From: Methylocapsa sp.
GTDB lineage: Bacteria > Pseudomonadota > Alphaproteobacteria > Rhizobiales > Beijerinckiaceae
Reading direction: 5' to 3'
Assembly (NCBI GenBank): GCA_017353815.1
Contig: JAFMSB010000119.1
Coordinates: 1 to 5,922 of the forward strand
DNA: 5,922 nucleotides
The number at the start of each line of letters is the position of its first letter. The stretch's first letter is position 1. Position numbers and translations under genes: made by a program. Under the pieces are notes generated by a model. The model saw only the letters and a program-made list of their open reading frames with translations. It ran no database searches and had not been told where the DNA came from. Below are positions 1 to 5,922 of this stretch, one piece after another.

Positions 1-36
1 GAAGGTCTCGCCCGCACGGTTGAGAATATGCTATTA

Positions 37-65
37 AGCCGGAAAATATCCTTGTTATTCCGGCT
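37..65. repeat. Inverted repeat upstream of the PilZ gene
   Basis: Perfect 8-bp arms (AGCCGGAA at 37-44, TTCCGGCT at 58-65) flank a 13-bp AT-rich centre. No T-run follows, so it is a poor intrinsic terminator. It could be an operator, or the remains of a hairpin at the end of a gene lying left of the window. I see no convincing gene in positions 1-155; a short open frame runs in from the left edge to a stop at 127-129 but resembles nothing I know. Confidence 0.35.
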
Positions 66-155
66 CGCCCGCCGCGGCAATATCGTCATATGCATAAACT
101 GCGCAACAACTCCATCTATTATGTTGTAACCACGGCTGCGCCCAATGAAGAGCGC

Positions 156-464
156 ATGGAGCGCCGCTGCCGCACCCGTCTGCGCACAGGCAAAATCCTC
201 GGTACGAAAAGCGCATATTTGGCCGACTGCCAAATTTTCGATCGATCGAGTTCCGGCGCGCGGCTGAGGCTCTTTACCAACGCGCGGCTGCCTTCGCGCA
301 TTACGTTGTTTGACGAAATATCGCAAAAGCTAACCGGCGCAAAAATTATCTGGCGGCGGCAGCGGGAGATCGGGATCGCTTTCCTTCCTTTTGCCTGCCT
401 GCGCGAACCCTCGGGCGCCGAACTTAGCCGCCTGCGGGCGCGATATAACCCGGCAAAGAATTGA
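156..464 (+). CDS. Small PilZ-domain protein
   Basis: This 102-residue protein consists of little more than one PilZ domain, the fold that commonly binds cyclic di-GMP and passes the signal to motility, polysaccharide or cell-cycle machinery. The two ligand-binding signatures are recognisable: an arginine-rich N-terminal stretch (R3, R4, R6, R8, giving an RxxxR spacing) and the DxSxxG motif (D29, S31, G34). The strand W66-R-R followed by E71-I-G73 closes the barrel. There is no signal peptide or membrane segment, so it should be cytoplasmic. I chose ATG 156 because GAAGAG lies just upstream and homologs begin close to the arginine motif. An in-frame ATG at 90 would add 22 residues but has no clear ribosome binding site. 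It ends 31 bp before rnhB and may be cotranscribed with it. The partner and output are unknown; binding of c-di-GMP is inferred from the motifs only. Confidence 0.8.
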   Translation: MERRCRTRLRTGKILGTKSAYLADCQIFDRSSSGARLRLFTNARLPSRITLFDEISQKLTGAKIIWRRQREIGIAFLPFACLREPSGAELSRLRARYNPAKN

Positions 465-495
465 CGCCGCGCCGGGGGTGGGCGATGCTCGGCTG

Positions 496-1122
496 ATGGA
501 GCAGCCGGACTTTCGCATCGAGGCCGCGCTTTTGAAGCGCGGGCTCTGGCCTGTTGCTGGGATTGACGAGGCCGGCCGCGGCCCGCTTGCTGGTCCGGTT
601 GCCGCGGCCGCCGTCATCCTCGATCCGGTGAAAATCCCCGCTGGGCTCAACGATTCAAAGCTCCTTTCTCCCACCGCCCGCGAGGGGCTCTATGATATTC
701 TCATGCAGCGTGCCCTCGCCGTCGCGGTTGCTTTTGCAAGCGCGGCGGAAATCGACAAGATCAACATCCGTCAGGCGGTATTTTGCGCGATGCGCCGCGC
801 TTCTGCCGCGCTCGCACTCGCTCCGCGCTATGTCCTGATCGATGGCAACGATCTGGTGCCCGGTCTTGATGCCCCCGCCGAGGCCGTCGTCAAAGGCGAT
901 GCCTGCGTTGCCTCGATTGCCGCGGCTTCCATCATCGCGAAGGTGACGCGCGACCGCTTAATGCACCACTACGGCAGCCTTTATCCTTCCTACGGGTTTA
1001 GCGAGCATGTTGGCTATGCGACGGAAGCGCATCTCTCGGCAATTGCCGCCTATGGGCCAAGCCCTCTGCACCGGATGAGTTTTAAGCCGTTCCGGCTGGC
1101 CGGCACCGTGCAGGAAGAGTAA
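496..1122 (+). CDS. rnhB: Ribonuclease HII
   Basis: Type 2 RNase H cuts the RNA strand of RNA/DNA hybrids in the cytoplasm, including single ribonucleotides misincorporated into DNA and residual primers, using Mg2+ or Mn2+. The 208-residue length is normal. The four metal-binding acids are present: D24 and E25 in the GIDEAGRG motif, D116 in IDGND, and D135 in VVKGDA. The accompanying DSK motif (D53-K55), ASIIAKVTRDR (144-154) and the C-terminal YGF...GY.T..H and PSPLHRMSFKP blocks are also recognisable. The usual GYGT is GYAT here, which is a mild change. The ATG at 496 fits the family start; the same frame extends upstream to 391 but that part overlaps the PilZ gene and has no family similarity. 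A purine-rich GGGGG stretch lies about 16 bp upstream. The function is not in doubt. Confidence 0.97.
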   Translation: MEQPDFRIEAALLKRGLWPVAGIDEAGRGPLAGPVAAAAVILDPVKIPAGLNDSKLLSPTAREGLYDILMQRALAVAVAFASAAEIDKINIRQAVFCAMRRASAALALAPRYVLIDGNDLVPGLDAPAEAVVKGDACVASIAAASIIAKVTRDRLMHHYGSLYPSYGFSEHVGYATEAHLSAIAAYGPSPLHRMSFKPFRLAGTVQEE

Positions 1123-1160
1123 GGCGAGGCTCCTGTTCCTCCATGTGAGCGCGCGCGCCA

Positions 1161-1174
1161 TTCGAACGTTCGAA
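1161..1174. promoter_or_regulatory. Perfect 14-bp palindrome between rnhB and ccrM
   Basis: TTCGAACGTTCGAA is identical to its own reverse complement and sits 38 bp after the rnhB stop and about 140 bp before the ccrM start. A dimeric regulator site is the natural reading, because a palindrome with no loop makes a poor terminator. A possible -35 element, TTGACC at 1192-1197, lies just downstream, but I see no good -10 at the proper distance. There is no TTAA-N7-TTAA site of the kind CtrA uses upstream of ccrM in Caulobacter, and I found no GANTC site in this gap. Confidence 0.35.
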
Positions 1175-1315
1175 AATGAGACATGGGCGGCTTGACCCTG
1201 GCAAGATGGTATTTACCTTGGATAGGCATTCTCCGCAGCGTCAGTTGCGTTCGGGTAATTGCTCATGCGTCGACAGCGTGCCGGAGCGCCCGGCCCGAAA
1301 TCCGGGATCAAGGTC

Positions 1316-2458
1316 ATGCGTACCCGGCTTTCGCCCGTGCGCTCCATTGCGCAGGCGCCGTCAATCGCCCGCCCGCTTCCTCTCAATGAGATCATCACCG
1401 GCGATTGCCTAAGGGAGCTCGCCCGCTTCCCCCCCGAATGTGCCGATCTCGTTTTTGCCGATCCGCCTTACAACCTGCAGCTTCAACCCGGGCTTTGCCG
1501 CCCCGATCAAAGCCTCGTCGATGGAGTCGGCGACGCATGGGACAAATTCGCGAGCTTTGCTGAGTACGACGATTTTACGTGTTCCTGGCTTGCAGCGGTG
1601 CGCCGGGTCATGAAGAAGCACGCGACGATTTTCGTCATCGGCACCTATCACAATATTTTTCGCGCCGGTGCGATCCTGCAGGACCTTGGCTTTTGGATTT
1701 TGAACGATATCATTTGGCGAAAAACCAATCCCATGCCGAATTTCCGCGGGAGGCGATTTACCAATGCGCATGAGACCCTGATTTGGGCGGCAAAAAGCCC
1801 ACGGGCCAAAAACTACTGTTTCAATTACGAGCTCTTGAAGGCCGGCAACGAAGATTGCCAAGTCCGCTCGGATTGGTTCCTGCCGATCTGCACCGGTGCC
1901 GAGCGGCTAAAAGATTCGCGCGGCCGCAAGCTCCACTCGACGCAAAAACCCGAGGCGCTGCTCGCGCGCATCCTGCTCGCCGCGTCGAACAAAGGCGATG
2001 TCGTGCTCGATCCTTTTTCCGGCTCGGGCACGACGGGCGCCGCCGCCAAAAGGCTCGGTCGCACGTTTATTGGGATCGAGCGCGATGCGGGCTATGCCGA
2101 GGCGGCGCGCGCCCGGATTGCCGGCGTGGAAGCGCTGCCCGACAGCGCCATTTCGGCCGTCGTTGCCAGACGCGCGGAGCCGCGCATTCCCTTTACCGCG
2201 CTTTTGGAGGCAGGACTTATCCAGCCGGGGGAATTGATTGCGGATGGGAGCAAGCGTCACCTCGCCGAGGTCCGTGCCGAAGGGACGGTCACCCTGCGCG
2301 GGGTGACGGGATCCATTCACCGCATTGGCGCTCTGGCGCAAGGACTTCCCGCATGCAACGGCTGGACATTCTGGCATGTCGAGCGCGGCGGCAAGCTGAA
2401 ATTGATCGATGAGCTGCGGGGAGTCCTTCGCGGGAATTTGCCGCACGCCGCCGGCTGA
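1316..2458 (+). CDS. ccrM: CcrM-type adenine-N6 DNA methyltransferase (GANTC)
   Basis: This orphan methyltransferase transfers a methyl group from S-adenosylmethionine to adenine N6 in GANTC. In alphaproteobacteria it remethylates the new strand late in the cell cycle and so influences cell-cycle transcription. It is a beta-class enzyme: catalytic motif [10 protein letters not shown] (D49-L56) precedes the cofactor motif [10 protein letters not shown] (232-241). The family blocks [37 protein letters not shown] and [11 protein letters not shown] are all present. The C-terminal RAMA domain (about 286-375, from RAEPRIPF through CNGWTFWH) is typical of CcrM and contributes to DNA recognition. Two positions differ from the usual wording: HPTQKP is HSTQKP (S208) and DPFFG is DPFSG (S235). 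I chose ATG 1316 because it leaves about 25 residues before the IITGDC block, much like Brucella CcrM. Upstream starts at 1259 (TTG) and 1265 (ATG) are possible, and no start has a strong ribosome binding site. It converges with queF. Confidence 0.95.
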   Translation: MRTRLSPVRSIAQAPSIARPLPLNEIITGDCLRELARFPPECADLVFADPPYNLQLQPGLCRPDQSLVDGVGDAWDKFASFAEYDDFTCSWLAAVRRVMKKHATIFVIGTYHNIFRAGAILQDLGFWILNDIIWRKTNPMPNFRGRRFTNAHETLIWAAKSPRAKNYCFNYELLKAGNEDCQVRSDWFLPICTGAERLKDSRGRKLHSTQKPEALLARILLAASNKGDVVLDPFSGSGTTGAAAKRLGRTFIGIERDAGYAEAARARIAGVEALPDSAISAVVARRAEPRIPFTALLEAGLIQPGELIADGSKRHLAEVRAEGTVTLRGVTGSIHRIGALAQGLPACNGWTFWHVERGGKLKLIDELRGVLRGNLPHAAG

Positions 2459-2484
2459 TCCGCTTCTTGCGAGTCTTTGGCTGG

Positions 2485-2946
2485 TCAACTGCGGCCGCGA
2501 TAAGGCGGCACGCCCTGATCGGGCACCCAAAGGCGCGCCGGCAGCTCGCCCATTGACCAGAAAACATCAATTGGCATGCCGCCGCGCGGAAAAAAATAGC
2601 CACCAATCCGCAGCCAGCGGGGCTCTAAGCACGCCGCGAGATCCTTGCCGATGGTGAGCGTGCAATCTTCATGAAAAGCGCCATGATTGCGGAAAGACGT
2701 GAGATAAAGTTTTAGGGACTTCGATTCGACGAGCCAATTTCCCGGCAGATAATCGATGACGAGATGAGCAAAATCGGGCTGGCCCGTAACGGGACAAAGC
2801 GAGGTGAATTCCGGCACGGTAAAGCGGGCGATATAGTTCTCGCCCTTGTGCGGATTGGGTACCCGGTCGAGCGTCGCTTCTTGCGGGCTTGACGGCGTAT
2901 GTGCCTGGCCGCGGAGCGCGCTCACCCCCGTGTGAATTTTAGCCAT
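2485..2946 (-). CDS. queF: NADPH-dependent preQ0 reductase (QueF)
   Basis: QueF reduces the nitrile of 7-cyano-7-deazaguanine (preQ0) to the aminomethyl group of preQ1 with two NADPH. PreQ1 is then inserted into tRNA by Tgt on the way to queuosine. At 153 residues it is the short, single-domain form. The catalytic cysteine lies in [14 protein letters not shown] (C51), with the acid/base aspartate at D58. The QueF signature [13 protein letters not shown] spans 74-88 (E74-S75-K76-S77), and H92-E93 match the substrate-binding pair. Folding is that of the tunnelling (T-fold) family, and the protein is cytoplasmic. The start at 2946 has no visible Shine-Dalgarno sequence, and no other methionine precedes the catalytic core. 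The other preQ genes are not in the window. The gene lies 86 bp downstream of the haloperoxidase on the same strand but has no functional link to it, so an own promoter in the gap is likely. Confidence 0.96.
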   Translation of the reverse strand: MAKIHTGVSALRGQAHTPSSPQEATLDRVPNPHKGENYIARFTVPEFTSLCPVTGQPDFAHLVIDYLPGNWLVESKSLKLYLTSFRNHGAFHEDCTLTIGKDLAACLEPRWLRIGGYFFPRGGMPIDVFWSMGELPARLWVPDQGVPPYRGRS

Positions 2947-3032
2947 GCGGATTATTGAGTTTTAACAAAGCTAGCTGGATTCAATAGACCCATATCATAC
3001 CTGCTCGATTAGGAGGGGCTCGCGAGCTTTAA
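2947..3032 (-). promoter_or_regulatory. queF leader with possible -10 element
   Basis: This 86-bp gap separates the haloperoxidase stop from the queF start. Read on the minus strand, TATGAT (2994-2999) is a good -10 hexamer that would give a leader of roughly 40 nt; no convincing -35 accompanies it. The leader can form a 6-bp stem, UAUUGA with UCAAUA (2981-2986 with 2953-2958), enclosing the self-complementary AGCTAGCT. A GANTC site (GATTC, 2978-2982) lies near the expected transcription start. A 10-bp palindrome, GCTCGCGAGC, sits at 3018-3027 just after the haloperoxidase stop; it has no loop or T-run and is a weak terminator candidate. I looked for a preQ1 riboswitch and could not match one. 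Confidence 0.3.
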
Positions 3033-4583
3033 CTAATCATCTCCGCCTCCGTCATCGACCGGCCGGAAGGCGTGTCCGAAGACGTAGCGGGCGACCTGAT
3101 TGCCCTGCCAAATACCCATATCAGCATCGAATTGCCAATGAATGCCCAAATAGATCCGGCTTTGCGCATTCTCTAGCTCCGCCTCGCGGAAGGAATGGAA
3201 CCGGATCGGCCAAAGCGGCAGCACATTGCCATTTATATCTTCATTCTTGCCGTTCCACTCGTCGGAGGTAAACTGAAATGGCGTATCATCCGGCCAGAAT
3301 TTGCGCAGGATCTCGAAGAGCGCCCCCCCAAGGGCCGCATGGCCCGATGGATAACTCGGAAAGGGCGGGGTGAAATTTGGCCCAGCAGTATTCGTGTCCG
3401 GTGCCCCGAGCGGGTACCAAGAGGGATCTGCGTTCGTTGCCGCATTACGGATACCCGTAACAGGCCGCCAGTACTGATAGAAATATTTCGACTCCCAAGA
3501 GGCTATCCCGGCATCTGCCATGGCAACATTTGCGAGCGCAAACAACCGCGCCATTTTTGAGACGCTGCGAATTTCCTGTTGCAGCGCGATTTTACGCACA
3601 ATCTGATTATAGATCCTTGGCGGCGCGCAAAGGCCAGGCGTGCCATCATAGCCGAAGAACACGCCGGTATGGGTCTGGCTCCTTGTGCGCGACGTGGCCG
3701 TGCCATGGGCCGGATCTCCGCCAATGGCATAGACGGCGTCCCAGGCGCGCACATAAGCTGGGTTGGACAGGGCTGGCGGAGGAGCCGAACGGAACTGGGC
3801 GGCGGATTTCAGGACGAAAGGCCTAACCTGCCCCCAATGCGCGCCGAGCGCGACCGTCAATTTGCTGATGGGATCGATTTGCCACTTGCCCGGGGCTGTG
3901 TTTTGGGGAAAGCACGTTTCGCTCGGCGGGTTGCATACGGTCATGACGGCGGGTTCCTTGAGCTCGGAGCCATCGTTCTCCCGAAGGCCGAGAATAGCGG
4001 CGGCGGCCTTTGCGCCAAGCGCGGCACCCGCAGCGATTGCGGCCGGGCTGCCCGTAATATGCGAGATATCCGCGCCAAGGATGGCGTCGAGGCGGGCTTG
4101 CTGGGCAGGATAGAGGGCAAGCAAAGTATCATGCGCTGCCCGGGCGATGGCCATGTCGCGGGATACGTCGCCTGATACCGGAGGAATGCCTGTGTAGCTT
4201 TTGTACTCTTTGGAAATGGCGTTTAAGGCGTCGAAGATCGCAATATGAACAATCGCCAGCGCCCGGCTTGCGCGGTGCGGCCCCAGTTGTACGCCAAAAC
4301 ATCCGGGGTTGTCCGGGTCGGGAGTGTGATCGATCGCTGTTGTATCGAGAGCGATTTCATTCCATAGCAAGAAGCGATCTAGCGCGGTGGCGGGCGTGCC
4401 CGGCGGCGCCCTATCGGAACAAGAGAAAGGAAATTTGCCCGCCGGTGCGGCAAGCAATCGTGCGAGCTCTTGCCTGTTTTGCGCGCTTAAGGGCGAAGGG
4501 AGTTGTGCGGCTTTTGCCGCCCCAGCACCCCAAGAGACGGTTGCCAAGACGGCGAAAAGCGGATTGAGGATTTTTTTCATCAT
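3033..4583 (-). CDS. Secreted vanadium-dependent haloperoxidase-like protein (PAP2 superfamily)
   Basis: Members of this family bind vanadate and use H2O2 to oxidise halides, or act as phosphatases with the same fold. The 516-residue protein begins with a Sec signal peptide (KK at 3-4, a hydrophobic stretch from about 5 to 23, likely cleavage after A-K-A at 25), so the mature enzyme is probably periplasmic. All vanadate-site residues of Curvularia chloroperoxidase have counterparts at matching spacing: K366 and R373 (K353, R360), the SGH triad S413-G414-H415 (402-404), and R476 and H482 (R490, H496). W363 and F408 match W350 and F397; F408 is the chloroperoxidase-type residue, histidine being usual in algal bromoperoxidases. 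Five cysteines (55, 95, 217, 224, 319) could form disulfides. AGGAAA at 4589-4594 is a well-placed ribosome binding site; either of two consecutive ATGs could start. Halide use cannot be predicted, and phosphatase activity remains an alternative. Confidence 0.9.
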   Translation of the reverse strand: MMKKILNPLFAVLATVSWGAGAAKAAQLPSPLSAQNRQELARLLAAPAGKFPFSCSDRAPPGTPATALDRFLLWNEIALDTTAIDHTPDPDNPGCFGVQLGPHRASRALAIVHIAIFDALNAISKEYKSYTGIPPVSGDVSRDMAIARAAHDTLLALYPAQQARLDAILGADISHITGSPAAIAAGAALGAKAAAAILGLRENDGSELKEPAVMTVCNPPSETCFPQNTAPGKWQIDPISKLTVALGAHWGQVRPFVLKSAAQFRSAPPPALSNPAYVRAWDAVYAIGGDPAHGTATSRTRSQTHTGVFFGYDGTPGLCAPPRIYNQIVRKIALQQEIRSVSKMARLFALANVAMADAGIASWESKYFYQYWRPVTGIRNAATNADPSWYPLGAPDTNTAGPNFTPPFPSYPSGHAALGGALFEILRKFWPDDTPFQFTSDEWNGKNEDINGNVLPLWPIRFHSFREAELENAQSRIYLGIHWQFDADMGIWQGNQVARYVFGHAFRPVDDGGGDD

Positions 4584-5068
4584 GGGCGTTTCCTATGAAT
4601 TGGAATTGGACCTTTTCGAACTTTGGCAGCCAAATGTTCGTCTTTATGAAGTCGGCCGGTACATGGTCTCGCGGCCCACAAGTCTCTTGCAGCTGCGGCA
4701 GCAGAAGACCGCCTCGAGCGGCCCCGCGGATGTCTTTTTCATCATCGCGAACCGTAGCGGCCATTAATAATTACTATGAGCGATCCGGCAGCGCGGCATT
4801 CTTTAAGCTATCTTCCCTTAAGCTATCATTGTTCCGCAATTGTTCCAATTCCCACCGGTTCAGCCGGGGTGTCCGGACCTTTACGGGTTGCCGCGGGAAA
4901 GGCAAAAAACAGCGGCGGGGGCGAGACTTGACTTGCGCACATAACCGGCCGATGAAGGTGACTTTTCGCGGCGCAAAGTTAATGGCAGCCGCGGAAAGTT
5001 TTACTTGCAGCATACGCGAAAAATTCACTGCAAATAACAAATTTCCAGCAGTGCGGAACGGGGACTGC
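4584..5068. other. Intergenic region, no convincing gene
   Basis: About 485 bp separate the divergently oriented haloperoxidase (minus strand) and the pyruvyl transferase remnant (plus strand), so it should contain promoters for both. No strong sigma-70 pair is evident. An AT-rich patch at 4764-4776 could belong to a haloperoxidase promoter. Besides the direct repeats at 4803-4846, there is an inverted repeat of 6-bp arms (TTGCAG 5005-5010, CTGCAA 5028-5033) about 35 bp before the transferase start. Open frames crossing this stretch, including the upstream extension of the transferase frame, show no recognisable protein similarity. It may also contain decayed coding sequence that I cannot recognise. 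Confidence 0.5.
4803..4846. repeat. Two adjacent pairs of short direct repeats
   Basis: TTAAGCTATC occurs at 4803-4812 and 4818-4827 (period 15 bp). Directly beside it, ATTGTTCC occurs at 4828-4835 and 4839-4846 (period 11 bp). Read toward the haloperoxidase gene, this is two GGAACAAT units followed by two GATAGCTTAA units. Tandem direct repeats with a spacing near one helical turn are the usual layout of OmpR/PhoB-type response regulator sites, so a regulatory region is a reasonable inference. No regulator gene is in the window. Confidence 0.5.
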
Positions 5069-5922
5069 ATGACTCCCAGACGAATAATTTTGCTTGGGCA
5101 TTTCGGCGCGGGAGATCTCGGCAATGAATGCACACTTCAAGCCGTTATTGAACGCATCCGGCAGCATTGGCCTCAAGCAAGCTTGGTTTGCGGCTGCACG
5201 GATCCATTGGATGTCGAATCGCGCCGGCATATCCCCTCCTTTTGTTGGCCCGCTCCCAGCCCCGGGCAGGATGGCGCCATTTGTGCCCATCGCAGGCGAA
5301 ACATCCTCGCCCGGTCATTCCGCCGCGCGGTTCGTGAACTCAGGCACTTCCAACATGTCTGAAGGCCTTGAGCCAGAGCGACCTGCTGATCGTTTGCGGG
5401 ACAGGCGTGGTATGTGACTACCTTACGGGGCCAATAGGCTGGCCCTACGACTTTTTCAAATGGTCGGCGTTCGCAGCATTATTCCGTGTTAAGGTTTTGT
5501 TTTTAGGTGTCGGGGTTGGGCCCATTTATCACCCGCTTAGCCGTTGGTTTCTGAAGCGGAGTCTTGGGTTGGCCGCCCCGCAGCTACCGGGACGAAGCAT
5601 CGCGGCAGTATCTGGAGGGAATTGGATTTAGGACCGGCGGCGATAGGATCTGTCCCGATCTGGCCTTCGGTCTGTCCCCGCCGCCTCCTTCGCACGGGGG
5701 GGAGATCCGGCAAGGCAAAAGCCGGTGATTGGCGTGGGGCTCAAAGATTACGAGCCGCGAGGCGCCGGAGATGCCAACACCTATCAAAATTACATTGCGA
5801 TAACCGTTGCCTTCGTAAGCTGGCTGTGTGAGTAGGGTTACGGCGTAAAAATGCTTACCGGCGATTTTAGCTACGATATCCGGGCAATGGACGATCTCCT
5901 TTCGGCGATCAAAGGGCACGCA
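5069..5922 (+). pseudogene. Polysaccharide pyruvyl transferase-like gene, broken by frameshifts and a stop; continues past the window
   Basis: Intact relatives transfer pyruvate from phosphoenolpyruvate onto sugars of exopolysaccharides or cell-wall polymers. The start at ATG 5069 is followed by the N-terminal Rossmann-like signature HFGAGDLGNECTLQAVI and the CTDP block. Homology then jumps frame near 5357 (about one base missing) into LKALSQSDLLIVCGTG, with GWPYDFFKW and LGVGVGPIYHPLSRWF following. A second jump at the C4 run 5576-5579 (one extra C) restores RSYRDEASRQYLEGIGF. A third, at the G7 run 5696-5702 (one G short), restores GDPARQKPVIGVGLKDY. An in-frame TAG at 5833-5835 interrupts WLCE-stop-GYGVKMLTGDFSYD, where relatives read on; the frame then stays open to the edge. 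The order and spacing of the blocks are collinear with the family as I recall it, so this is one decayed gene, not several small ones. Two lesions in homopolymers could be sequencing errors; the nonsense codon is harder to explain that way. The substrate is unknown. Confidence 0.82.

Noticed and set aside
449..476. Hairpin (CCCGGC with GCCGGG) between the PilZ gene and rnhB as a terminator
   Set aside because: A 6-bp stem with a 16-nt loop and no T-run is too weak, and the spacing suggests the two genes are read together.
1161..1185. LexA (SOS) box in the rnhB-ccrM gap
   Set aside because: GAAC and GTTC occur within the palindrome but not in the alphaproteobacterial GTTC-N7-GTTC or GAAC-N7-GAAC layout.
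1783..2412. 209-codon plus-strand frame inside ccrM (and a 207-codon minus-strand frame at 1907-2530)
   Set aside because: Both are Arg/Ala/Gly-rich shadow frames of GC-rich coding DNA; the ccrM frame carries all family motifs over the same stretch.
2459..2540. Short GC-rich hairpins around the ccrM/queF convergence as a bidirectional terminator
   Set aside because: Stems of only four base pairs (for example GCCC with GGGC near 2512-2524), located inside the queF coding end and without T-runs on either side.
4582..4767. Plus-strand frame of about 61 codons starting with MGVSYELEL, opposite the haloperoxidase start
   Set aside because: It has no ribosome binding site, no similarity I recognise, and overlaps the signal-peptide start and leader of a certain gene on the other strand.
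4828..4846. EcfG-type stress promoter suggested by two GGAAC motifs on the minus strand
   Set aside because: No matching GTT-type -10 element lies 16-17 bp downstream of either GGAAC.
4595..5068. Long plus-strand open frame leading into the pyruvyl transferase start
   Set aside because: Only the part from ATG 5069 resembles the family. The upstream translation is rich in Ser, Arg and Lys with no recognisable motif, and covers the promoter region of the minus-strand haloperoxidase.

Overview
The window looks like chromosomal DNA of an alphaproteobacterium, most likely of the Rhizobiales/Hyphomicrobiales (Beijerinckiaceae-like is a guess from memory). The strongest pointer is a full-length CcrM-type GANTC adenine methyltransferase with the C-terminal RAMA domain. 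Its N-terminal extension and wording resemble the Brucella/Rhizobium enzymes as I recall them. No tRNA, rRNA, insertion sequence, integrase or CRISPR array is visible.

Left part, + strand (156-2458): a small PilZ-domain protein, then ribonuclease HII (rnhB) 31 bp later, then ccrM after a gap of about 190 bp. The rnhB-ccrM neighbourhood is an ordinary housekeeping arrangement. The gap between them holds a perfect 14-bp palindrome. Middle part, - strand (4583-2485): a secreted vanadium-dependent haloperoxidase-like enzyme of the acid phosphatase superfamily, followed 86 bp downstream by queF, the last enzyme of preQ1 synthesis for queuosine tRNA modification. ccrM and queF converge with only 26 bp between their stop codons.

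Right part: about 485 bp without a convincing gene (4584-5068). It contains two adjacent pairs of short direct repeats that look like a regulator binding region. From 5069 to the window end lies a polysaccharide pyruvyl transferase-like gene that is clearly homologous but broken: I infer three frameshifts and one in-frame TAG. Two of the frameshifts fall in a C4 and a G7 run, so sequencing error must be excluded before it is called a true pseudogene.

The genes do not form one functional system. PilZ (putative c-di-GMP response), RNase HII (RNA/DNA hybrid repair), CcrM (cell-cycle methylation) and QueF (tRNA modification) are independent core functions. The haloperoxidase and the pyruvyl transferase remnant are the accessory parts. 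I found no convincing undescribed system; the points most worth following up are the intact vanadate site, the repeat cluster at 4803-4846 and the lesions of the pyruvyl transferase gene.
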